Of a stretch of DNA of 64,000 nt, positions 25,633-34,444 are shown piece after piece. The translations under genes and the position numbers were made by a program. Under the pieces are notes generated by a model, which was given only the letters and a program-made list of their open reading frames with translations, searched no databases and had not been told where the DNA came from. This DNA comes from Fischerella sp. PCC 9431. Lineage in GTDB: Bacteria; Cyanobacteriota; Cyanobacteriia; Cyanobacteriales; Nostocaceae. Numbering within the stretch: the first letter of the stretch is position 1; the number at the start of each line of letters is the position of its first letter. Where the stretch lies: NCBI RefSeq assembly GCF_000447295.1, contig NZ_KE650771.1, positions 3,111,964-3,175,963 of the forward strand, written 5' to 3'.

Positions 25633-27228
25633 ATGAATCTAGTGGATAAAACAGAAAAAACATTTGCACTTACAACACCCCTATATTATGTAAACGACTT
25701 GCCTCACATTGGCAGTGCATATACAACTATCGCCGCCGATGTGGTGGCACGTTTCCAAAGACTTTTAGGGCGTCCGGTACTACTAGTAACTGGTACAGAC
25801 GAGCATGGGCTAAAAATTCAGCGAACAGCCGAAACTAAAGGTATATCAGCACAGAAGTTCTGCGATGAAATGTCCAGTGGCTTTGTTTCTTTGTGGCAAG
25901 TGCTAAATATTAAATATGATCGCTTTATCCGGACTAGCGATCCCCGCCACGAAGCGATAGTCAAAGAATTTTTCCAGCGAGTATGGGAAAAGGGTGATAT
26001 CTACCAGGGACAACAACAAGGCTGGTACTGTGTCTCCTGTGAAGAATTTAAAGAAGAACGAGAATTGCTAGAAGGACATCGTTGTCCAATCCATACCAAC
26101 AAAGAAGCAGAGTGGCGAGACGAGAAAAACTACTTTTTCAAGTTATCTAAATATCAAACCCAGCTGGAAGCACTCTACCAATCTCAACCAGATTTTATTC
26201 AACCAGAAACTCGTCGTAATGAAGTTCTCAACTTCGTCAAACAAGGGTTACAAGACTTTTCAATTTCACGGGTAAATTTAGACTTGGGTTTTCGAGTTCC
26301 AACAGATCCTGATCATACTCTTTATGTTTGGTTCGATGCGCTCTTGGGTTATGTAACAGCATTGTTGGAACCAGACGCAGAACCAACACTAGAAAACGCT
26401 TTAACAAAATGGTGGCCGATTAACTTGCATTTAATTGGTAAGGATATCTTGCGCTTTCATGCAGTTTACTGGCCTGCCATGCTAATGTCAGCTGATTTGC
26501 CTCTACCAAAACAGGTTTTCGGACATGGCTTTTTAACCAAAGATGGTCTGAAAATGGGCAAATCTCTTGGTAATACTGTTGATCCCGTGAGTCTAACCAC
26601 AACCTACGGTGCAGATGCTGTTCGTTATTACTTTCTTAAGGAAATCGAATTTGGCAGAGATGGCGACTTTAATGAAGGTAGATTCATTGATGTTCTAAAT
26701 GCAGATTTGGCAAATGACTTAGGGAATTTGCTCAATCGTACTTTGGGGATGGTGAAGAAATATTGTGCTGGCAATGTGCCACCAATTACAAGTGAAGATA
26801 TACCTAATGATAGTGCTTTGAAATCAATCGGTTTATGTCTAGGGGAACAGGTAAAAAATGCTTACGAAGCGTTAGCGTTCGATAAAGCTTGTGACGCAAT
26901 CTTGAAACTGGTACGAGCCAGCAACAAATATATTGATGAACAAGCTCCTTGGTCTTTATACAAACAAGGACAGCAACAGGCTACAGAAAAAGTATTGTAC
27001 TCTGTCTTGGAATCAGTGAGATTGGCCGCCTACCTCCTGTCTCCAGTGATCCCAAACATCAGTAACAATATTTATCAGCAACTAGGTTTTGAAATCGACT
27101 TTAATAACCAAGCGCAAACTGCCATTACTGCTCCTTTTGTCATTCATGGCACATGGGGAGTGCTAACCGACAAACAAAAACTGGGTGAACCCTGTCCAGT
27201 ATTTAAACGCATAGAACCTTCTAAATAA
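25633..27228 (+). CDS. metG: methionyl-tRNA synthetase
   Basis: A 531-residue class I synthetase charging tRNA-Met. It has HIGSAY (HIGH motif), a single zinc knuckle in WYCVSCEEFKEE with HRCPIH, the LYVWFDALLGYVTAL active-site block, and KMGKSLGN as the KMSKS loop. KMGKS is the form I recall for cyanobacterial and plastid enzymes. The C-terminal helical anticodon domain includes NKYIDEQAPWSLYK. There is no appended tRNA-binding dimerisation domain, so this is the short form. ATG at 25633 is used; the TTG two codons upstream is less likely. Confidence 0.96.
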   Translation: MNLVDKTEKTFALTTPLYYVNDLPHIGSAYTTIAADVVARFQRLLGRPVLLVTGTDEHGLKIQRTAETKGISAQKFCDEMSSGFVSLWQVLNIKYDRFIRTSDPRHEAIVKEFFQRVWEKGDIYQGQQQGWYCVSCEEFKEERELLEGHRCPIHTNKEAEWRDEKNYFFKLSKYQTQLEALYQSQPDFIQPETRRNEVLNFVKQGLQDFSISRVNLDLGFRVPTDPDHTLYVWFDALLGYVTALLEPDAEPTLENALTKWWPINLHLIGKDILRFHAVYWPAMLMSADLPLPKQVFGHGFLTKDGLKMGKSLGNTVDPVSLTTTYGADAVRYYFLKEIEFGRDGDFNEGRFIDVLNADLANDLGNLLNRTLGMVKKYCAGNVPPITSEDIPNDSALKSIGLCLGEQVKNAYEALAFDKACDAILKLVRASNKYIDEQAPWSLYKQGQQQATEKVLYSVLESVRLAAYLLSPVIPNISNNIYQQLGFEIDFNNQAQTAITAPFVIHGTWGVLTDKQKLGEPCPVFKRIEPSK

Positions 27229-27271
27229 CATTTGCTAGTTCTTTCAATCTCTGATTTTGTTTACTTGGTCA

Positions 27272-27297
27272 GGGCTGATGCAATTAGCCCTGAAAAT
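27272..27297 (+). terminator. hairpin downstream of metG
   Basis: TCAGGGCT and AGCCCTGA form a perfect eight-base stem with a ten-base loop, 43 bases after the metG stop. It is followed by AAAATTTA and not by a T-run, so termination may be weak. Confidence 0.55.
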
Positions 27298-27379
27298 TTA
27301 TCATAAGTTTTTCAAACTCTATGTAAATCTCAAAAATCAAGTATCAATTATTTTTTGATAAAAATGAGGTATGACAATA

Positions 27380-28009
27380 ATGTTGAATAATCTGGAAAAT
27401 GACTCGATCTTCACGCCAGAACAAGTTTTAGAAAATCGGGGTCGTGTTGCCATTTTTATTGATGGCTCAAATTTATTTTACGCAGCACTTCAACTGGGTA
27501 TTGAAATCGATTATACCAAGTTGCTATGTAGATTAACAGGTGGTTCTCGACTTTTGCGTGCTTTTTTTTATACCGGCGTAGATAGAACCAACGAAAAGCA
27601 ACAGGGCTTTTTATTGTGGATGCGTCGTAACGGTTATAGGGTGATAGCTAAGGATTTAGTCCAACTACCAGATGGTTCTAAAAAGGCCAATTTAGATGTG
27701 GAAATTGCCGTAGATATGATGGCTTTAGTTGATTCTTATGATACAGCAGTGTTAGTCAGTGGTGATGGAGATCTGGCATACGCAGTCAATTCCGTGAGTT
27801 ATCGTGGTGTGCGGGTAGAAGTAGTCAGCTTGCGTTCAATGACTAGCGATAGTTTAATTAACGTGAGCGATCGCTACATAGATTTAGAAGCCATCAAAGA
27901 AGATATCCAAAAAACTCCACGCCAAAGCTATCCCTATCGGCCCTTAACAGGTATAGATTTTTTAGACCAGCCCAGAGAAATTGAGGGACAGTTGGAAGTC
28001 CAAGAATGA
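27380..28009 (+). CDS. NYN domain protein, LabA-like (DUF88 family)
   Basis: A 209-residue protein with an NYN (PIN-like nuclease) domain. Conserved acidic residues are in VAIFIDGSNLFYAA, then KANLDVEIAVDMMALVDSYD, and VLVSGDGDLAYAVNSV, which together can hold a metal ion. This is the LabA/LalA type; LabA in Synechococcus acts in circadian output. ATG at 27380 is chosen because GAGGT lies nine bases before it; an ATG at 27371 is too close to that site. The stop overlaps the start of the lptC-like frame by four bases. RNA binding or cleavage is possible but not proven for this group. Confidence 0.87.
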   Translation: MLNNLENDSIFTPEQVLENRGRVAIFIDGSNLFYAALQLGIEIDYTKLLCRLTGGSRLLRAFFYTGVDRTNEKQQGFLLWMRRNGYRVIAKDLVQLPDGSKKANLDVEIAVDMMALVDSYDTAVLVSGDGDLAYAVNSVSYRGVRVEVVSLRSMTSDSLINVSDRYIDLEAIKEDIQKTPRQSYPYRPLTGIDFLDQPREIEGQLEVQE

Positions 28010-29301
28010 AGCTATTAAATCAAGGACAGGGGGACACTAAGACGCGGGGACGTGGGTACAGGAGGAGACGGGAACATGGGGACACGGGGAATATAGATGA
28101 AATACTCTCCGCTTCCCCGCGTCTTTCACTCTCCGCGTCTTCCCTTCTGCGCGCTCGTCCCATGATTTTGTTTTTAACTCTCTCGCTTGTCATGGGACTA
28201 GTTGCTTGTAGCGGTCAAACTGACACATCAAATAAATCACCTGTAGAGAATGTATCTCCTCAAGATGCAGATAGCAAATTAACTTTTTTTGATGTCACTT
28301 TAGAACAAGCAGACGAAGTAGGACGACCAATTTGGAAAGTTGTAGCAAAACAAGCAAAATACACTAAAGAAAAACAAATTGGTCAGGTTGAAACTCCCTA
28401 TGGTGAGTTATACCAAGATGGTAAAATCGTTTACCAAGTCCAAGCAGAAAAAGCAGATATCGAACAGAATGGTAAGCAATTATTTTTGAAAGGTAAGATA
28501 GTTGCAACAGATCCCAAAAATGGTGTTGTCTTACACGGTAATGAATTAGAGTGGCGTCCTCAAGAAGATTTATTAATCGTCCGCAACCAAATGAATGGGA
28601 CTCATAAACAGCTAAAAGCAGTAGCAAAGGAAGCACGAGTTAAAACCCGAATTCAACGCATAGACTTTTCTGGGGGAGTAGTTGCAAACTCTCAAGAACC
28701 ACCATTACAAATGCGGACAGAACATTTAATTTGGCAGATTAAAGATGAAAAACTCATTGCCGATCGCCCAGTACAAATAGACCGTTATAAAAATAATCAA
28801 ATTACCGACCGTGGTAGCGGAGATACAGCCGAAGTTAATTTAAAAACTAAAATTGCTAGCATTACAAAAAATGCCCAAATCGCATTACTAGAACCGCCAA
28901 TGCAAATTACCAGCAACTCTATGAACTGGAACATGAACACAGAAGTTGTCACAACAAATGTTCCTGTGCGGGTATTTCATAGGGCGGAAAATGTCACAGT
29001 TACTGCTAATCAAGGTGAATTAAGAATTCCCCAAAAAACAGTTTATTTAACAGGTAATGTCAACGGTGTGGGACAAAAACGCCAGTCTCTCAAATCTAAT
29101 ACAGCAACTTGGTATCTTGATCAGAAATTAATTGATGCTCAAGGTAATGTGGTTTATAAACAAATTGATCCGCCGATGACATTTACTGGTGAAAAAGCTG
29201 TCGGTAATATTCAAACAGAAAATATCGTTGTTAGTGGTGGCAATTCACAAAATAGAGTTGTGACAGAGATTATTCCCCAGGAAAAAGTTAAGAGTCAATA
29301 A
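28006..29301 (+). CDS. LptC-like lipopolysaccharide export protein (lipoprotein)
   Basis: The frame encodes 431 residues, but residues 1-52 come from a GGGGACAC-type minisatellite (28020-28095) and are Arg/Ser-rich. The credible protein begins near Met53 (28162): a hydrophobic stretch and lipobox LVAC before SGQTDTSNKS. The rest is a long beta-rich periplasmic domain (KLTFFDVTLEQADEVGRPIW, AKQAKYTKEKQIGQVE, and later OstA/LptA-like repeats such as RIPQKTVYLTGNVNGV). It is the LptC/YrbK type, carrying LPS from the LptB2FG complex toward the outer membrane. The frame overlaps the NYN stop (ATGA). Start uncertain: 28006 by coupling, 28162 by homology. Confidence 0.82.
   Translation: MKLLNQGQGDTKTRGRGYRRRREHGDTGNIDEILSASPRLSLSASSLLRARPMILFLTLSLVMGLVACSGQTDTSNKSPVENVSPQDADSKLTFFDVTLEQADEVGRPIWKVVAKQAKYTKEKQIGQVETPYGELYQDGKIVYQVQAEKADIEQNGKQLFLKGKIVATDPKNGVVLHGNELEWRPQEDLLIVRNQMNGTHKQLKAVAKEARVKTRIQRIDFSGGVVANSQEPPLQMRTEHLIWQIKDEKLIADRPVQIDRYKNNQITDRGSGDTAEVNLKTKIASITKNAQIALLEPPMQITSNSMNWNMNTEVVTTNVPVRVFHRAENVTVTANQGELRIPQKTVYLTGNVNGVGQKRQSLKSNTATWYLDQKLIDAQGNVVYKQIDPPMTFTGEKAVGNIQTENIVVSGGNSQNRVVTEIIPQEKVKSQ
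28020..28095. repeat. G-rich GGGGACAC-type minisatellite
   Basis: Repeats of GGGGACAC, GGGGACGTGG and GGGAACATGG follow each other between the NYN stop and the likely lptC start. The same kind of C-rich repeat is seen on the other strand at 54991-55060. It is read in frame at the 5' end of the lptC-like frame. Confidence 0.8.
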
Positions 29302-29352
29302 TTAAGAGTAAAGTAAAAACCAAGAGATAGGCGATCGCCACAGTTCGATTGC

Positions 29353-29389
29353 CAACCCAAGAGAAAATTTTTTACTCTTGGGTTGTTTT
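29353..29389 (+). terminator. terminator after lptC-like gene
   Basis: CAACCCAAGAG and CTCTTGGGTTG form a perfect 11-base stem around AAAATTTTTTA, followed by TTTTC. It lies 52 bases after the lptC-like stop and isolates the TIR gene from the genes upstream. Confidence 0.88.
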
Positions 29390-29476
29390 CGTATTGAGTA
29401 TGAAATGTTATAGTAATATATACGTAAAAACTCCGTATAATAAATAGTCAAGTATTTAAAGGGAGTATGTCCATAG

Positions 29477-30352
29477 ATGACAGTAAGCGTATTTCTTTGC
29501 CACAACAAGGAAGACAAACCTTTTGTGAAGCAGCTTGCAAGAGATTTGGAAAATCACGGCGTTAAATATTGGCTTGATGACGCAGAAATAAACGTTGGAG
29601 ACTCTTTAATAGAGAAAATCAGAAACGGTTTGGATGAAGTAGACTATGTTGCTGTTATTCTATCTCCAAATTCAATTGCCTCACCTTGGGTACAGCGAGA
29701 AATGGATGTAGCCATGAATCAAGAAATTAGAGGGAAAAGAATTAAGGTTCTTCCGATTATGTATCGTAACTGTGAATTGCCGGGTTTTTTATTAGGTAAG
29801 TTTTATGCGGACTTTACCGAAGAGTCTCGGTATGAAGATGCCTTTGCAAAACTTGTGCGTAGTATTGGGGTTGTATTCAATAAAAAAGCTCTTGAAAGCA
29901 ATCTTACTGGTGCTACCTTGAGTCAAGCATTAGACAAAGCAGTGATACTAAATCTTTCTTTATTTAGCAAGCCATTTCACAGACCATTCCAATATATAGG
30001 CATGAGTATTGCCTCTGCCTCAACTGCTGTGGGGCAAGAACCGAATGAAGTCGGCAATATAATTATTGATAATGATGATTGCCATATGCTCCTTGAGGCT
30101 GAGGGTAATTTCATCAATTATGTTGAAGTTGATCTGAAGAAAACTGCACCTCATTTGCAAACGCAAGAGTTTGACTCAGTGCCAATACTTGGATCGCTCA
30201 GTATAAATCCATCTGAACTAGACCTTGTACGAAAGCAGACACACTTTCATACTTATTACGATCATAGAAAAAAACTAAAAATAAGCGTTTGTTGTTTATA
30301 TGATGGAGCTCCTTTAACAGTAGGCTTTAGTGCAAAATACTATGGAATGTAA
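29477..30352 (+). CDS. TIR domain protein with unrecognised C-terminal domain
   Basis: A 291-residue protein. Residues 1-130 are a TIR domain: VSVFLCHNKEDKPFVKQLA, KYWLDDAEINVGDSL, VAVILSPNSIASPWVQREM and the late VLPIMYRNCELPGFL. Glu75 in the WVQRE segment is at the position of the catalytic Glu of NAD-cleaving bacterial TIRs. Residues about 150-291 form a second region I cannot assign, apparently beta-rich (GNIIIDNDDCHMLLEAEGNF, KISVCCLYDGAPLTVGF), which could be a sensor. No transmembrane segment is seen. The gene stands alone after a strong terminator and about 230 bases before a MazEF-type pair. An anti-phage effector role is plausible; signalling is the alternative. Confidence 0.88.
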   Translation: MTVSVFLCHNKEDKPFVKQLARDLENHGVKYWLDDAEINVGDSLIEKIRNGLDEVDYVAVILSPNSIASPWVQREMDVAMNQEIRGKRIKVLPIMYRNCELPGFLLGKFYADFTEESRYEDAFAKLVRSIGVVFNKKALESNLTGATLSQALDKAVILNLSLFSKPFHRPFQYIGMSIASASTAVGQEPNEVGNIIIDNDDCHMLLEAEGNFINYVEVDLKKTAPHLQTQEFDSVPILGSLSINPSELDLVRKQTHFHTYYDHRKKLKISVCCLYDGAPLTVGFSAKYYGM

Positions 30353-30584
30353 AATTGAGACTTTATTGAATCGATTAGAGAGCTAAAAACCCCGTTGAAG
30401 CAAACTGATAGGGGATATTGGTATGGATGCAAAGGTTACTGACAGCCGTTCAGCCAGAACCTTAGCTTGCTTCGCTTTTAGCTGCGACGTGCAGAGAGGC
30501 TACCTGCTGTTATCTGCATGTGTTTGCTCTTGCCGTCTTGGTATAACCCAGGTATAACTGAAAGTGTAGGAGTTATCAGTCACT

Positions 30585-30821
30585 ATGAAAACTGCAATTT
30601 CACTTCCAGATTCAGTTTTTGAAGAGGCAGAAGCCCTAGCTAAACAGCTAGGATTATCACGCAGTGAGCTTTATACAAAAGCGTTACAAGCTTATCTGAA
30701 AAAATACAACCGTAGTCAAATTCTGCACAAATTGAACCAGGTTTACTCCCAAGAGTCTTCTGAACTAGATCCAGTCATGGCAAAGATGCAGTTTTTGTCT
30801 TTACCCCATGAGGATTGGTAA
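30585..30821 (+). CDS. ribbon-helix-helix antitoxin, MazE/CopG-like
   Basis: A 78-residue protein. The N-terminus MKTAISLPDSVFEEAEALAK followed by LGLSRSELYTKALQAYLKKY is a ribbon-helix-helix DNA-binding domain. The C-terminal part is short and acidic (SQESSELDPVMAKMQFLSLP), as expected for the toxin-wrapping tail of an antitoxin. Its stop overlaps the toxin start by one base (TAATG), the usual antitoxin-toxin coupling. It probably binds its own promoter in the bases just upstream (30530-30584). Activity is inferred from the pair. Confidence 0.9.
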   Translation: MKTAISLPDSVFEEAEALAKQLGLSRSELYTKALQAYLKKYNRSQILHKLNQVYSQESSELDPVMAKMQFLSLPHEDW

Positions 30822-31159
30822 TGTATCGGGGAGAAATTTGGTGGGCAAACTTACCTGACCCAGTAGGTTCAGAGCCTGGATATCGTCGTCCTGTTTTGGT
30901 AGTTCAAGATGATATTTTTACTCAAAGCCGTATTAGTACGGTTATCGTCGTAATCATTACTTCAAATATCCAGTTAGCAGAAGCCCCAGGTAATGTGTTA
31001 TTGCCGCGTGAGGTATCGGGTTTGTCTAGAGATTCTGTTGCTAATGTATCTCAAATTTTCACACTCGATAAAACATTCCTGGTTGAACGTATTGGTTCAT
31101 TATCAGACTATTTGCAGGAGGAGGTAGATGAAGGTTTACGAACAATTTTGTATCTCTAG
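30821..31159 (+). CDS. MazF/PemK-type endoribonuclease toxin
   Basis: A 112-residue MazF-family protein. The family start YRGEIWWANLPDPVGSEPGY is followed by RRPVLVVQDD, then STVIVVIITSN, NVLLPREVSGLSRDSVANVS and the terminal FLVERIGSLSD. Members cut mRNA at short specific sites and are held inactive by the antitoxin. ATG at 30821 overlaps the antitoxin stop; a TTG two codons before is unlikely. It belongs to a two-gene module. Expected catalytic Arg (GYRRP) and Thr/Ser positions are present, so it should be active. The module may act in stress response, plasmid-like maintenance or phage defence. Confidence 0.92.
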   Translation: MYRGEIWWANLPDPVGSEPGYRRPVLVVQDDIFTQSRISTVIVVIITSNIQLAEAPGNVLLPREVSGLSRDSVANVSQIFTLDKTFLVERIGSLSDYLQEEVDEGLRTILYL

Positions 31160-31172
31160 CAGCGCAAGCTAA

Positions 31173-31292
31173 CAATTCTGGTGCAGTGGATTGCGTGAAG
31201 CCGCTTGCGCTCGTCTGGAAGCTCGTAACCCAAACGCACAAATTTGGATTGTACGTGTTGGCTCTCAGTACGTACGTCGATTTGGCGGTTAA
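31173..31292 (+). pseudogene. possible coding remnant downstream of MazF
   Basis: Thirty-nine codons open without a start codon. Translation from 31191 gives a protein-like string (LREAACARLEARNPNAQIWI, then VRVGSQYVRRFGG) and a stop at 31290. It looks like the end of a lost gene, but I cannot name the family and codon bias alone could mislead. Weak evidence. Confidence 0.25.
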
Positions 31293-31360
31293 CTATACAA
31301 GCAGTAGTAAGTGGTGCTGTAGTACTTAAACAGCTACCCACAATCTAAATAATTAATTAT

Positions 31361-32683
31361 CTAACCTCTAAACAAAATCTCATTACGATTAGCTGCACCT
31401 AGCTTTGGTACATAATTAACACCTAAGTGAGGCGTAAGCACACTAGGAACACTTTGAGCTATTTGAAGTTGCTTGATTAGATGTTGGAGAAACTTATCTT
31501 GTTCAGAGCGAAATGTGGGTACATAGGGGCCACGATTAATGATGGCGAACCAAACCAAACCGCGATCGCGTGTAGGCATTACACCTGCTAAAGCACTCAC
31601 TTCGTTAAGAGTACCAGTTTTAATCACAGTAGCAGCAGGAATGTGTCGCGCATGTAGTGTCCCTCGGTGATCAAACCCAGAGGTGGGAAATAAGTCTGCT
31701 AAATTTAAGCCATGTGTAAGTGCTTCTTGTTGAAGTGCCATGAACATTGCACAAACGGCTCTGGGAGAAATGCGATTTTCGACTCCAAGTCCGGAACCAT
31801 TGATTAACTGAATTTCTGACTCTGGCACTCTGGCTAATTGGGCTGCTGTTGACTGGACAACAAAATGACCTCCCACCAAATCTGCTAGCATTTGTGCGAT
31901 ATCATTGTTGCTAAAAACATTCATCTCCTTAATAATTTGCTTTAACGGCAAAGAATAATGACGCACCAGTAAAGTTTGTTGTGGATTTGGTTGCGCTTGC
32001 ACTTTCACAGTACCTGCGATCGCCACTTGCGGTTTAGGTGTACCTTTAGCCATTCGCGAGTATTGCAAAGTAATTCCACGAGTCCAGGTGGTGTGATTAA
32101 ATGCTTGCTTGAGTAACTGTCCTGCTAACAGTGGATCTCGTTGGAAATTCATGGCGAAATAACCAGTAATGACTAAATTACCTTGGACTCGCTTGATTCC
32201 CATCTTGTTGAGGGTGTTACCAAGAGCGATCGCTTCTTCCCAAACAAATAAAGGATCGCCACCACCAATGATGACTAAATCACCTTTTAAGACTCCGTTT
32301 TGTATGGGTCCAGTGGCGCTGACTAAAGTCTCAAATTTATGGTTTGGACCCCAAGTTTTAAAAGCAACTAAAGAGGTCGCTATCTTAGTTAATGAAGCAG
32401 CAGGTAAAGGAATAGTACCTTGGTGATTTGCCATCAACATTGGCCCTGACTGTACCCAAATCCCTTGACTTTGGACTGTATTCGCCGCTACTAATTTTGA
32501 TGTTGCCAGCCCTTGAAGATACTGTTGAACTGTAGTGATTCCAGCAGGATTTGGGTCAGGGGCAACAATTAAGCTAGGGCTACTTTGCAAAGTCAAGACA
32601 TCCATCGGTTCCAAAGGCTTGATCTGTACTCCAGCCATCTCCAGCCACATCGAAACTAAACCTGAACCAATTAATTCCAGCAT
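31361..32683 (-). CDS. dacB: D-alanyl-D-alanine carboxypeptidase/endopeptidase, PBP4 type
   Basis: A 440-residue peptidase S13 (PBP4/DacB) protein that trims or cuts peptidoglycan crosslinks in the periplasm. Active-site motifs are all visible: SLTK (S-x-x-K) in LPAASLTKIATSL, SNND (S-x-N) in NVFSNNDIAQML, and KTGTLNEVSALAG. The GDLVIIGGGDPLF segment between them is typical of the family. The start shows a hydrophobic, but not strongly charged, N-terminus (LELIGSGLVSMWLEMAGVQI), which may be a poor signal peptide or membrane anchor. It is transcribed away from plsX, with about 600 bases between them. Confidence 0.92.
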   Translation of the reverse strand: MLELIGSGLVSMWLEMAGVQIKPLEPMDVLTLQSSPSLIVAPDPNPAGITTVQQYLQGLATSKLVAANTVQSQGIWVQSGPMLMANHQGTIPLPAASLTKIATSLVAFKTWGPNHKFETLVSATGPIQNGVLKGDLVIIGGGDPLFVWEEAIALGNTLNKMGIKRVQGNLVITGYFAMNFQRDPLLAGQLLKQAFNHTTWTRGITLQYSRMAKGTPKPQVAIAGTVKVQAQPNPQQTLLVRHYSLPLKQIIKEMNVFSNNDIAQMLADLVGGHFVVQSTAAQLARVPESEIQLINGSGLGVENRISPRAVCAMFMALQQEALTHGLNLADLFPTSGFDHRGTLHARHIPAATVIKTGTLNEVSALAGVMPTRDRGLVWFAIINRGPYVPTFRSEQDKFLQHLIKQLQIAQSVPSVLTPHLGVNYVPKLGAANRNEILFRG

Positions 32684-33279
32684 GATTCACTCCTCGTAAT
32701 TTCTGCAAAGATGCTACTGCAAGCAAAAGGCTGTAAAGGATATATTTTAGGCTTTTTAGCTCTTTTTTTAATGCATAGTTAATATTTCCAAGCTGTACTT
32801 ATCATTATTTTTGTCAGATTTTATCTCAGTACTATAATGTCAAACAAAATAGTAGATTACTTTCTTTTCCAGTTCTTCGGAAAAGCAACTTCAAATCAGG
32901 TAATTTTTCTATTAGGGAACACAAAGGTGGGGCATTGAGCTTGAGTATAGCTACAAACTACTAACAAGCAACAACCAATCAACAACCAACTATGAATAAA
33001 CAAAGTCTCAAAAAACCAGTCTCGTACGTAATTTATTCAGTATGTACAGGGTGTTATTCATGTTATGTTGGGCTTGTTAGTTGCTTGGTTGAAAGTGGGA
33101 AAGACAAAAGATGAAGGATAAGGTAAATACAAACACTAGGATTTATCCTGATGTTTGTTTAATAATTTATACTTTTTTCTTCTGTCTTGAATTGACGGAT
33201 GCAATTTAGCAGCCACGAATCTACTACTTTCAGCAGAGGCATCTGGTAAAATTTGTAAGGTTTCTAGAAGCTCTGAGCA
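32684..33279. other. intergenic region between dacB and plsX
   Basis: About 600 bases without a convincing gene. It holds AACAACCAATCAACAACCAAC-like repeat words near 32970-32990 and an AT-rich stretch before plsX, where the promoters of both divergent genes should lie. No rpmF gene is present. Confidence 0.6.
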
Positions 33280-34323
33280 ATGGGATCGACTTGCGTACGA
33301 ATCGCAATTGACGCAATGGGAGGGGATCACGCACCCGGTGAAATCGTCGCTGGCGCACTACGAGCTAGGGATGAATTGGGTGTGGAAGTATTATTAGTGG
33401 GTGATCCCCAACAAATTGAAGCAGTGCTGCCACCAAAGACCAATTTGGGGCAGATGCAGATCGTTCCGGCTGAGGACGCGATCGCTATGGATGAGGAGCC
33501 TTTAAGCGGCGTCAGGCGCAAACCGAAGGCTTCGATTAATGTGGCGATGGATTTAGTCAAGCAGGGGCAGGCAGATGCTGTGATTTCTGCCGGTCACTCA
33601 GGCGCAGCAATGGCAGCAGCATTGCTCCGCTTGGGACGACTGCCGGGAATTGATCGCCCAGCAATTGGTGCGGTGTTTCCCACAATGATAGCTAGCAAGC
33701 AAGTACTGATACTTGATGTCGGTGCTAATGTAGACTGCCGTCCCAAATTTTTAGAGCAGTTTGCTGTTATGGGGTCGGTTTATAGTCAGTATGTCTTAGG
33801 TGTTCCTGAACCGAAAATAGGTTTATTAAACATCGGTGAGGAAGACTGCAAAGGCAATGATGCAGCTGTTCGCGCCCATCAAATGCTACGGGAAAACTCT
33901 CAGATTTCCTTTGTTGGCAATGCTGAAGGACGCGATGTACTCTCTGGTCAATTTGATGTCATCGTCTGTGACGGCTTTGTAGGCAATGTCTTACTGAAAT
34001 TTGCCGAAGCAATTGGAGAGGTAATGCTGCAAATAGTCAGGGAAGAATTACCCCAAGGATTACATGGTCAAATCGGTACAGCAATTTTAAAACCCAACCT
34101 GAAGCGGATTAAACAGCGAATGGATCATGCTGAACATGGAGGTGCTTTGCTTTTAGGTGTAGACGGCATTTGCATTATTGGTCATGGCAGTTCTCAAGCA
34201 CCTTCAATTTATAATGCCATTCGATTAGCAAAAGAAGCTGTGGATCACCAGGTGCTGCAAAGAATTCAATCTAAATATCAAAGTAAATCCTCCGGGCAAC
34301 TGTTGCCCGAAAACAGTCAATAG
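33280..34323 (+). CDS. plsX: phosphate acyltransferase PlsX
   Basis: A 347-residue enzyme that converts acyl-ACP to acyl-phosphate at the start of phospholipid synthesis. Family motifs: VRIAIDAMGGDHAPGEIV at the N-terminus, MDEEPLSGVRRKPKASINVA, VISAGHSGAAMAAALLRLG, and the C-terminal HAEHGGALLLGVDG followed by IIGHGSS. The length is normal. ATG at 33280 fits, with MGSTCV before the conserved part. The final codons (NSQ and the TAG stop) lie inside a GTCAATA heptamer repeat. It is the first gene of plsX-fabH-fabD. Confidence 0.97.
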   Translation: MGSTCVRIAIDAMGGDHAPGEIVAGALRARDELGVEVLLVGDPQQIEAVLPPKTNLGQMQIVPAEDAIAMDEEPLSGVRRKPKASINVAMDLVKQGQADAVISAGHSGAAMAAALLRLGRLPGIDRPAIGAVFPTMIASKQVLILDVGANVDCRPKFLEQFAVMGSVYSQYVLGVPEPKIGLLNIGEEDCKGNDAAVRAHQMLRENSQISFVGNAEGRDVLSGQFDVIVCDGFVGNVLLKFAEAIGEVMLQIVREELPQGLHGQIGTAILKPNLKRIKQRMDHAEHGGALLLGVDGICIIGHGSSQAPSIYNAIRLAKEAVDHQVLQRIQSKYQSKSSGQLLPENSQ

Positions 34324-34360
34324 TCAATAGTCAATAGTCAATAGTCAATGGTCAATGGTT
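34315..34360. repeat. GTCAATA heptamer repeat across the plsX stop
   Basis: GTCAATA is repeated about five times, then varies to GTCAATG. The first copy overlaps the last codons and the stop of plsX. A partial inverted copy, GGACTATTGACT, occurs at 34377-34388 and could pair with it. Confidence 0.88.
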
Positions 34361-34444
34361 GATTAACTTAAACTATGGACTATTGACTCTGGACTTGGGA
34401 CTTTTGACTAATGACAAAATGCCAATAGCTTGGGAGAACCCGGA

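Noticed and set aside
25633-27228. KMGKS instead of KMSKS in methionyl-tRNA synthetase as an anomaly
   Set aside because: I recall this as the usual form in cyanobacterial and plastid enzymes.
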